DNA of 10,897 bases, from the NCBI GenBank assembly GCA_965373045.1, contig CBDVEQ010000084.1:1-10897 (forward strand), in the 5' to 3' direction. Positions 5,399 to 10,897 of this stretch are shown here, one piece after another. Made by a program: the position numbers and the translations under genes. Below the pieces are notes generated by a model. It did not search any database. It was not told the DNA's origin and saw only the letters and a list, made by a program, of their open reading frames with translations. Within the stretch, counting starts at the first letter, position 1; every line of letters begins with the position of its first letter. The stretch is from DAOVDI01 sp965373045 (lineage in GTDB: Bacteria > Acidobacteriota > Aminicenantia > Aminicenantales > Aminicenantaceae).

Positions 5399-7723
5399 TT
5401 ATTGCGGACTATTGCGTATCTCCGTCCCTTTTAAAGCAGAAATTCGCTTTTGCGCTTCGATAACTCTTGGATTGCCTGAATCGGCGTTCTCGAGAATTTT
5501 TATGAATTTTTCATATTGTTTTATGGCCTCCTCTCTCTGTCCTGTCTGTTCGAAAATTTTTCCCAGCATAAAAAGAGCATTTCTATATTTGTCCCCATAC
5601 CAGAGTTTGCCAGTGGTCAATTGGGTGACCTTTTCATATTCTTCCAAAGCAAGCGCAAAATCGCCTGATCTGTAATACGCCGTTGCCAGGGACTCGATAA
5701 ACAGGGCATGGGCCATGGGAAGTCGAAAATGCCATTCATAATGTTGAAAGGGAAGATGAGCGATTGCTTTTTTAAAATTTCCGATCGCCTTTGATAAGGC
5801 CTTTTTTTCGAGCTCTATTTGCCCTATCAGATGGTAATAGTATCTCATGAGTTTCCTGTTTAACCCATTTTCAATCAGGCTTCCGAGTCTTTCCGCTGTT
5901 TGCTGTGCTTCATCGAATAGTTTCATATTGACATAGATGAGTCCCATAAGGTGGAGGCTTTCAATCTGTCTGCGCATCGACTCAGCTTCAACAGCTAGCT
6001 TAAGGGCTACTTTGCTTTCTTCAAGAGCCTTATCTAGATTTCCCGATACTAAATAGAAGTAAGTGAGGTCTAAATGAATCTCATGTTTCCAGCTTAATTC
6101 TTTAATATCGTTCGCAAAGACGACTCCCTGCAGAAGCTGATTCTCTGCGTCATTATACCTGCCCTGAAGGAGGTAGAGAGACCCTAAAAGCCTATACGCA
6201 GAGGCGACATCTCTGTTTATTCTCGAATCCAACATATTGAGATATTCTCTTTCCGCTTTGTCTCGTTCATTTGAGCAGTGATAAATATAGCCCTTAATGT
6301 CCGAATTCCACGGTTCAAGCTTTTCTGCTTCTTTATGAGCGAGGTCATAGCTTCCCTGACAAAGGTATGAAAATGCCAACAGCCAGCGGATCGAATAGTA
6401 TTCTGAAATGTCGTGCAAATAATTTTCTAGATATTTTGCAGCCTTATTGTATATCCCTTTGGCTTCATAGGCTGATGCGATTCCTCTATACGGAAAATAG
6501 GATATTTCCTGGTTCTGTACGAACACTTGATATTGTTCAATGGCTTTATCCCATTGTTCAAGCATGAAATACAGATTTGCGAGATCGTTTCCTCTGAGAT
6601 CATCCGGATAGTCCTGGATGAGCTTCAAACCTGCGGATATGGCTTTATCCCATGTTTTTTCTGAAGAGCTGTAGAATAAAAGTTCAAAATGATAGCGATC
6701 TCTATCTGAGATTCTATCGCTGAATTCTAAAGCCCTTTCCGCATATTTACGGCTCTTGGATTGAAGCCCCAAATTGTTGTAACTATCTGAAATGGATCTA
6801 AGGGCCAAGGCAAATCCCGGATCGAATTCCAGGGCTTTCTCCATAGATTGGATGCTTTTCACGTACTCATCGCGGTTATGAAAATTTCTCCCCTCGATAT
6901 AGAGTCTGTTCGCTTCAGGATGGTCGGTTCTTACTTCTCCGACCCGCTCATCGATATCATGGGCGATGGTTTCATCCGTAAGATTGAGAAACGATTTTAT
7001 CTTTTTCGTGAGTTTGTCAATCAGTAAAGAAAAATCTGATTCTAATCCTTCGACCTTATAGGCTCCAACCGATTTCATAGATAGAGTTTCAATTATGTCG
7101 ACATCGATCCTGAAGGTTTCTCCAAGTTTGATATATCTGCCCAGAATGATGTGCGATGCATCGAGCTTCAGGCCCACTTTTATTAAATCTTCCGACGAGA
7201 AGTTTTGAGCATTTGACAAGTCCTGCTCAATGAGAATGGAGGATATCCTATTTTCACGAACGACAAAGACATGTTTGGATTGTGAGAGGTCTGTGACCAG
7301 CATGCCTGATAAGCCCAGGCTGAGGTGATTCAAATCAATATCTCCAGAGTTGTTGGAAAATGGCATTATCACAACGGAAGGTTTTGATGAGGGGAGTTGT
7401 ACAATTTCATTTTTTCGGAAAAATGGCAGAATTACTAAGGCGAGAAAAACGAGGAAGATACAAGCTAATACGAAAATGGCCTGGATTTTGTTCTTTTGGA
7501 AAAGGGAAGAAAGGATATTCCTTTTGACTAGTTCTCCTTTGTGTAGCTTTTCCTGCAGCCAGCGGTCCAGCTCTTTTTTATAGGCGAATACTCTGGCTTT
7601 GGGCGAATCCTCTATTCTGTGCACAGGAAGCCCGTGCTTCTTCTCCCAGTACTGACAGGTGCGTATATTTCGATTGAGATAAGCAGAGATTTCCTTCCAG
7701 GATTCTAGGAGTTCCTCTTCCAT
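5399..7723 (-). CDS. Membrane-anchored HTH regulator with TolB-N-like domain and TPR repeats
   Basis: The 774-aa protein starts with a MerR/excisionase-type winged HTH (about 6-58). The sequence ESWKEISAYLNRNIRTCQYWEKKHGLPVHR closely follows the WKEIAAYL...RTVQRWE...GLPVHR pattern found in many Acidobacteria regulators. A single TM helix (about 81-102) separates this cytoplasmic head from a TolB-N/FlgO-like domain (about 116-250, beginning SVVIMPFSNNSG), and residues about 268 to 760 are a long series of TPR repeats. The architecture suggests a one-component ToxR/CadC-like regulator that senses outside the membrane and binds DNA inside; the ligand is unknown. The ATG at 7723 starts exactly at the HTH; a GGGA about 10 nt upstream is a weak Shine-Dalgarno. 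The exported kinase-fold pair directly downstream is the obvious candidate target or partner. Domain order is well supported; regulatory logic is inferred. Confidence 0.85.
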   Translation of the reverse strand: MEEELLESWKEISAYLNRNIRTCQYWEKKHGLPVHRIEDSPKARVFAYKKELDRWLQEKLHKGELVKRNILSSLFQKNKIQAIFVLACIFLVFLALVILPFFRKNEIVQLPSSKPSVVIMPFSNNSGDIDLNHLSLGLSGMLVTDLSQSKHVFVVRENRISSILIEQDLSNAQNFSSEDLIKVGLKLDASHIILGRYIKLGETFRIDVDIIETLSMKSVGAYKVEGLESDFSLLIDKLTKKIKSFLNLTDETIAHDIDERVGEVRTDHPEANRLYIEGRNFHNRDEYVKSIQSMEKALEFDPGFALALRSISDSYNNLGLQSKSRKYAERALEFSDRISDRDRYHFELLFYSSSEKTWDKAISAGLKLIQDYPDDLRGNDLANLYFMLEQWDKAIEQYQVFVQNQEISYFPYRGIASAYEAKGIYNKAAKYLENYLHDISEYYSIRWLLAFSYLCQGSYDLAHKEAEKLEPWNSDIKGYIYHCSNERDKAEREYLNMLDSRINRDVASAYRLLGSLYLLQGRYNDAENQLLQGVVFANDIKELSWKHEIHLDLTYFYLVSGNLDKALEESKVALKLAVEAESMRRQIESLHLMGLIYVNMKLFDEAQQTAERLGSLIENGLNRKLMRYYYHLIGQIELEKKALSKAIGNFKKAIAHLPFQHYEWHFRLPMAHALFIESLATAYYRSGDFALALEEYEKVTQLTTGKLWYGDKYRNALFMLGKIFEQTGQREEAIKQYEKFIKILENADSGNPRVIEAQKRISALKGTEIRNSPQ

Positions 7724-7742
7724 TTTCTGTTCCCGTTTTATA

Positions 7743-7771
7743 AAAGTATTTTATCGATAGTTTATTGTCAA
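7743..7771 (-). promoter_or_regulatory. Candidate promoter of the HTH-TPR gene
   Basis: TTGACA (7766-7771, minus strand) is followed after 17 bp by TACTTT (7743-7748), which keeps only three consensus positions. The surrounding 40 bp are very AT-rich, with several overlapping TATAAA/TAAAAT-like hexamers at non-standard distances, so the -10 cannot be fixed by eye. Confidence 0.35.
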
Positions 7772-7807
7772 ATCCAAAAAGATATTCCTATCGAACCCAA
7801 ATTAGGA

Positions 7808-7824
7808 TAGACCTCTTCCCATAT
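7808..7824 (+). repeat. Short repeat TAGACCTCTYCCCATRT, copy A
   Basis: It matches 15 of 17 bases of 10768-10784. Each copy precedes a GTTGCTAA word (7853-7860 and 10833-10840) and then a tRNA fragment in plus-strand order. It may be a shared terminal sequence of the two tRNA-bounded segments. Confidence 0.4.
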
Positions 7825-7887
7825 AACAGAAAGTGCTTTAAAACGCCTTATTGTTGCTAAGGTTGCTTGAAGCCAAAATAAAGAAAT

Positions 7888-7962
7888 GTAGTGCAGGAGG
7901 AGGGAGTCGAACCCATCCCCACCGTGAGGTAAACCGAATTTTGAGTCCAGCGCGTTTTTATT
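7888..7962 (-). pseudogene. Degenerate 3' fragment of tRNA-Leu (CAA)
   Basis: Reading the minus strand, the anticodon stem CTGGA/TTCGG (with G-U pairs) encloses the 7-nt loop CTCAAAA with anticodon CAA. A long leucine-type variable arm follows (CCTC pairing with GGGG). Then come GGGTTCGACTCCCTC as T arm, with two stem mismatches, the acceptor 3' strand CTCCTGC, and a CTA in place of CCA. The 5' half (acceptor and D arm) is missing and replaced by AT-rich DNA. It is a tRNA remnant, not a working gene, and lies opposite in strand to the tRNA-Val copies. Confidence 0.65.
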
Positions 7963-8005
7963 TTCTATTCTATAACTATTAAGTCTTGGATTCATGATAC
8001 CAAAA

Positions 8006-8030
8006 CTGTGACCTAACTGTGACCAATATT
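8006..8030 (+). repeat. Tandem GTGACC repeat near the right end of segment 1
   Basis: CTGTGACCTAACTGTGACC followed by AATATT has GTGACC at 8008 and 8019, an 11-bp period. It matches 3415-3438 in sequence, order and orientation, and lies 27 bp inside the tRNA-Val copy at 8057. Paired inner repeats at both ends are compatible with integrase arm-type sites. Confidence 0.45.
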
Positions 8031-8056
8031 TGTCAAGAATATAGAAAAATCCATCA

Positions 8057-8092
8057 GTAGAAGTCGGAGGTTCGAATTCTCTATCGCCCACC
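8057..8092 (+). repeat. tRNA-Val 3' end, copy 2 (putative att site)
   Basis: GTAGAAGTC and ATCGCCCACC at its two ends match the intact tRNA-Val at 3340-3375 exactly. The T arm differs (GGAGG, TTCGAAT, TCTCT) but still pairs using two G-U pairs. The 5' part of the tRNA is absent. It divides segment 1 (left) from segment 2 (right). Confidence 0.75.
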
Positions 8093-8149
8093 GACCTTTC
8101 CTAAGACGGCATCGAGCTTCCCCCTCAAAATCCTTGACCAACCCTCCTC

Positions 8150-8312
8150 TTAGTTCTGTTCATCCAACGGGAGGCCGATCCGGCGCAGCAGGTCCTGGAA
8201 GCGCGGGTAGGAGCGCAAGGGGTTCCAGGGAGGCATACCGATATAGGGCAGGTTGGGATCGTGCTCCTCATAGGCCTTCTCGAGCCAGTCGATGGCCCGG
8301 TCGTAGTCGCCC
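8150..8312 (-). pseudogene. Out-of-frame C-terminal tail of the STPK-TPR protein
   Basis: In the frame next to the kinase gene, the minus strand encodes DYDRAIDWLEKAYEEHDP and continues through PPWNPLRSYPRFQDLLRRIGLPLDE to a stop at 8150. That is the usual closing TPR and tail of this class of TolB-TPR proteins. It joins smoothly to the upstream YLDAG if one C is removed from the CCC at 8310-8312 (GGG on the coding strand). As read, the tail is not translated in frame. Confidence 0.8.
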
Positions 8313-10643
8313 GGCATCGAGATACCGAAAGGCGATGCCACTGGCCCCGAACTCACCCCAGCCGGACTTCTCGTACCGTGCTGCCAGGACGTCTGCGATG
8401 CCCCGCTGTGCACCCTCGTAGCCGCCTTCTTCGAGGCCACGCTCGAACGCCGCCACACGCTCAGGGTCGGGGGCGATTCTCTGTCGCTGATGGGCCAGCT
8501 GTTCATCGCGCATCCCCTTTGCAATGAAAACATCCTGCTGCACGCTGCCGGCAATCGGTATGCCAGGCCACATGTCCTTCGCGGTGCTGGCCGCGGCCAA
8601 AGCTTCGTCGAAGCGCCGATTGTACACCAGGACCACTCCGTAGAGAGCATGGAACAGCGGGTTTAACGGGTCCAGTTCGAGCGCCCGCTCCATGTACGGC
8701 AGGGCCTCGTCGGTGCGCCCCATGTGCGCCAAGAAGTGTGAGTAGTACGCATGCGCATCCGGATAGTTGGGGTTGAGCTTGAAGGCCTGTTGGAACGCTG
8801 TTTCTGCACTCTCCCAGTCCCATTCACCCCAAGCCCTGACGAGTGACAACGCATAGTGAGCTTCCGCAAGCGTTTTGTCCAACTCCACGGCTTTCTCCGC
8901 CGCCGCCTTTGCTAGTGGTACTGTCTCATTGCGTTGTGCTAATCCCATTTGATAGCGTCCTGTCCAGACGAGGGAGACACCCACATGGGCCAGTGCATTG
9001 TTCGGATCTATCTTCAAGGCTAATTCGAAGTACTGAAGCGCTATCTCAAGTTCCTGTGGAGTAAGTTTGTTCCAGTGAAACTGCCCCTTGAGATAGGCAT
9101 CGTAAACTTCTGGATTGACCTGGCTGGCGCTGGTAATGCGTGTCATTTCTTCAGCGGTCAGATTGACTTGAGTTTTATCGGCAATGGCCTGTGCCATTTC
9201 GCTGTACATCACCAACACATCGGTCATAGCCCGGTCATAGGTCTCAGTCCAAAGGTTCCGCTCCTCGGGAAACACATCGATCAACTGCACTCTGATGCGC
9301 ACGCTTTCACCGACCTGGTACACCGATCCCTCCACCACAGCATCTACGTTCAACTCCCGCGCAATCTCCTGCAAAGGTTTCTCCGCACCTTTGTACTGCA
9401 TAACCGATCTGCGGGAAATCACCCGCCAAGCTCCAATTTTAGCCAGCTGGCCGATCAACTCATCTGTAGCACCATCGACAAAATATTCCTGCCCAGCATC
9501 ACCTGTGAAGTTTTCAAGCGGCAGGACTGCAATCGATTCTATGGCCTCTTCTGCACGTCCCGTGAAAAGACTGAGTGCTAACACAGTCATTATGATGAGG
9601 AGACCTGCTGCGCCTGCATAAAGAATGGCCCTCTTTCTTCTGCGCAGCTTTGATTTCCTCAGTCTGACTTTGATCTCGTCTGGTACTATCCCTGCTGATA
9701 TGGATTTCAAATCATCTAAAAGGTCATCTATTTGTTGGTATCGCTCATCCGGACTCTTCTCAAGGGCCTTGGCCACAACTTGCTCTATGGATATAGGAAT
9801 ATCGGATCGCAAGTCCGTGATCGGCTTGGGCTGCTCATTCAGGATGGAATACACAACACCTTGATCATGCTCCCCTTTGAAAGGTAACTGACCAACGAAC
9901 ATCTCATACAGAACCACACCAAATGACCAGATGTCTGTACGATGATCAACCTCTTCCCCATGGGCTTGCTCAGGAGACATGTAGGCAATTGTCCCCATGG
10001 TCATCCCTTCCTTGGTTAACAGAGTGCTTCCTGTCATCCTGGCCAATCCAAAATCCATGATCTTTGCCTGATCTCTTTCGTCCATCATGATGTTGGCACT
10101 CTTGATGTCCCTGTGTACGACTCCTTTCTTATGGGCTTCCTGCAATCCTTCTGCGACTTGTGTGGCAATCCTCAGGGTTTCCTCAAGCTCAAGGGGACCT
10201 GATTCAATCTTCTTCTTTAAGCTCTGACCTTTAATATAGGCCATCGAGATGAAGGTCTTCTCCTCAGCCTCATCAAATTCATAGACAGTACATATATTAG
10301 GATGATCCAGGGCAGCAGCAGTCTGGGCTTCCCGCATGAATCGCTCTTTGACCTCTAAGATGTGGATTAACTCAGATGTGAGAAACTTCAGAGCAACAGT
10401 GCGCTTCAGTTTAGTGTCATGAGCTTTATAGACAACACCCATCCCCCCTCTACCCAGCTCTTCTATGAGCTGATATCTGCCTGCAAAAGTTGCCCCATTG
10501 ATTAAATTCTTGACAGGTGTTTGGAGAGTCTTGGTGTGGGAACTATAGATTTCCTCTGAGATAGGAAGCGGAGTCGCGCACTCTTTACAAAACTTAGAGT
10601 CATCGGGATTATCTTTTTGACATTTGGGGCACTTAACTATCAT
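8268..10643 (-). CDS. Zinc-ribbon Ser/Thr protein kinase with TM, TolB-N-like and TPR domains (frameshifted end)
   Basis: The 791-aa frame starts with a zinc ribbon (Cys5, Cys8, Cys19, Cys22), followed by a complete Hanks-type kinase domain at about 57-315. This has glycine loop LGRGGMGVVY (63-72), Lys86, HRDIKSAN (Asp179, Asn184), DFG (197-199), SPEQ (223-226) and DIWSFG. A basic stretch and one TM helix (338-360) lead to a TolB-N/FlgO-like domain (about 369-500, beginning SIAVLPLENFTG) and then TPR repeats. All invariant kinase residues are present, so it should be active; the topology puts the kinase in the cytoplasm. ATG 10643 has GGTGA just upstream; the GTG at 10649 lacks one. The frame is broken at 8310-8312, replacing about the last 54 residues with 13 unrelated ones. 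G+C climbs steeply toward the 3' end, suggesting a mosaic gene. It is the only gene between two tRNA-Val fragments. Targets unknown. Confidence 0.9.
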   Translation of the reverse strand: MIVKCPKCQKDNPDDSKFCKECATPLPISEEIYSSHTKTLQTPVKNLINGATFAGRYQLIEELGRGGMGVVYKAHDTKLKRTVALKFLTSELIHILEVKERFMREAQTAAALDHPNICTVYEFDEAEEKTFISMAYIKGQSLKKKIESGPLELEETLRIATQVAEGLQEAHKKGVVHRDIKSANIMMDERDQAKIMDFGLARMTGSTLLTKEGMTMGTIAYMSPEQAHGEEVDHRTDIWSFGVVLYEMFVGQLPFKGEHDQGVVYSILNEQPKPITDLRSDIPISIEQVVAKALEKSPDERYQQIDDLLDDLKSISAGIVPDEIKVRLRKSKLRRRKRAILYAGAAGLLIIMTVLALSLFTGRAEEAIESIAVLPLENFTGDAGQEYFVDGATDELIGQLAKIGAWRVISRRSVMQYKGAEKPLQEIARELNVDAVVEGSVYQVGESVRIRVQLIDVFPEERNLWTETYDRAMTDVLVMYSEMAQAIADKTQVNLTAEEMTRITSASQVNPEVYDAYLKGQFHWNKLTPQELEIALQYFELALKIDPNNALAHVGVSLVWTGRYQMGLAQRNETVPLAKAAAEKAVELDKTLAEAHYALSLVRAWGEWDWESAETAFQQAFKLNPNYPDAHAYYSHFLAHMGRTDEALPYMERALELDPLNPLFHALYGVVLVYNRRFDEALAAASTAKDMWPGIPIAGSVQQDVFIAKGMRDEQLAHQRQRIAPDPERVAAFERGLEEGGYEGAQRGIADVLAARYEKSGWGEFGASGIAFRYLDAGRLRPGHRLAREGL

Positions 10644-10720
10644 TTTCACCGGGATTTACCAGAAAGACAACAAGATTCTTGCTTGAGGCTCACTTTATCC
10701 TTATCTATGCTCTAGCAATT

Positions 10721-10748
10721 ATTATCATAGCAGGGAATATGATGTCAA
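10721..10748 (-). promoter_or_regulatory. Promoter of the STPK-TPR gene
   Basis: On the minus strand TTGACA (10743-10748), a 16-bp spacer and GATAAT (10721-10726, 5 of 6) form a good sigma70-type promoter, giving a leader of about 70 nt before the ATG at 10643. It lies inside the right tRNA-Val copy, so the gene would carry its own promoter as cargo. Confidence 0.6.
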
Positions 10749-10767
10749 TTGAACGAGATAGTTCCAG

Positions 10768-10784
10768 TAGACCTCTCCCCATGT
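10768..10784 (+). repeat. Short repeat TAGACCTCTYCCCATRT, copy B
   Basis: It matches 15 of 17 bases of 7808-7824 and is followed, after about 50 bp, by GTTGCTAA and directly by the tRNA-Val 3' copy. See copy A for interpretation. Confidence 0.4.
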
Positions 10785-10841
10785 CATGCAGGTTTCATAC
10801 GAAATGCCGAAATTTGCTCGCTAATGCGTACGGTTGCTAAA

Positions 10842-10878
10842 GTAGAAGTCACAAGTTCAAATCCTGTATCGCCCACCA
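10842..10878 (+). repeat. tRNA-Val 3' end, copy 3 (putative att site)
   Basis: It is identical to 3340-3376 at 34 of 37 positions, including the whole acceptor 3' strand and CCA. The three differences are in the T stem (ACAAG with CCTGT), where all but one pair still form. The 5' part of the tRNA is missing. It marks the right end of segment 2 and of the whole tandem array. Confidence 0.85.
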
Positions 10879-10897
10879 TTTATATCATCTGATATCA

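Larger units (their letters stand above)
7724..8149. other. 426-bp noncoding junction mosaic
   Basis: This gap holds, in order, the HTH-TPR gene promoter region, the 17-bp short repeat, the tRNA-Leu remnant, the paired GTGACC repeat, the tRNA-Val 3' copy, and about 57 bp with nothing recognisable before the frameshifted tail of the kinase gene. A 107-codon minus-strand frame covers most of it, but it is built from the tRNA remnants and resembles no protein. Confidence 0.7.

Noticed and set aside
4175..5463. Plus-strand and alternative minus-strand frames across the two kinase-fold genes
   Set aside because: They are shadows: the minus-strand genes have signal peptides, strong ribosome-binding sites and matching paralog sequence, and the shadows have none.
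7768..8091. 107-codon minus-strand reading frame in the junction region
   Set aside because: It is built from the tRNA-Val copy, the GTGACC repeats and the tRNA-Leu remnant. It has no Shine-Dalgarno sequence and no protein-like domain, a common kind of false gene beside tRNA fragments.
8134..8869. Several overlapping frames on both strands in the GC-rich end of the STPK gene
   Set aside because: High GC leaves antisense and shifted frames open by chance. Only the frame continuing the kinase-TPR protein and the short frame holding its conserved tail look like protein.
1..10897. CRISPR arrays, transposase genes, toxin-antitoxin pairs, phage structural genes
   Set aside because: No regularly spaced repeat array, transposase motif or recognisable phage gene was found. 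HipA resemblance of the exported pair is at the fold-motif level only, with no HipB-like partner; the nearby HTH protein is a membrane TPR regulator.

Overview
The window looks like chromosomal DNA of an uncultured or little-studied bacterium of the Acidobacteria/Aminicenantes type. This is inferred from gene content, not from a database: an HTH-TM-TolB-TPR membrane regulator and a zinc-ribbon Ser/Thr kinase-TolB-TPR protein (both common in that group), a DUF1848 protein, an LptB-type ATPase (so a double-membrane cell), and moderate GC content. Recognisable sigma70-type promoters (TTGACA with 16-18 bp spacing) occur throughout.

Left part (1-3376), core-like. A DUF1848 protein (minus) is followed by a 257-bp arrangement in which two perfect 54-bp direct repeats flank a foldback-rich 203-bp insert. 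Next come lptB (plus) and, convergent with it and overlapping it by 74 bp, a zinc-ribbon/acidic-linker/RDD-like membrane protein (minus). An intact tRNA-Val(CAC) gene (plus, 3302-3376) is divergent from that gene.

Right part (3377-10878), accessory. The 3' end of tRNA-Val is repeated in the same orientation at 8057-8092 and 10842-10878. The copies mark out two adjacent segments of about 4.7 kb and 2.8 kb, the layout left by successive site-specific integrations at a tRNA. No integrase gene is present. Segment 1 carries, on the minus strand, a membrane-anchored HTH/TolB-N/TPR regulator followed by two tandem paralogous exported proteins with PI3K/HipA-like kinase motifs. The intact-motif copy is promoter-distal, and the proximal copy has changed catalytic-loop residues. 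Segment 1 ends in a mosaic of a degenerate tRNA-Leu(CAA) fragment, GTGACC repeats matching those beside the intact tRNA, and the tRNA-Val copy. Segment 2 carries one gene: zinc ribbon, Ser/Thr kinase, TM helix, TolB-N and TPR. It has a single-base frameshift near its C-terminus and a steep GC rise toward its 3' end.

Functional reading (inference): each segment carries a signalling protein built on the same TM-TolB-N-TPR chassis, one with a DNA-binding cytoplasmic head and one with a kinase head. The first sits next to exported kinase-like effectors. The most interesting candidate system is the HTH-TPR regulator plus the tandem exported kinase/degenerate-kinase pair, carried as tRNA-bounded cargo.
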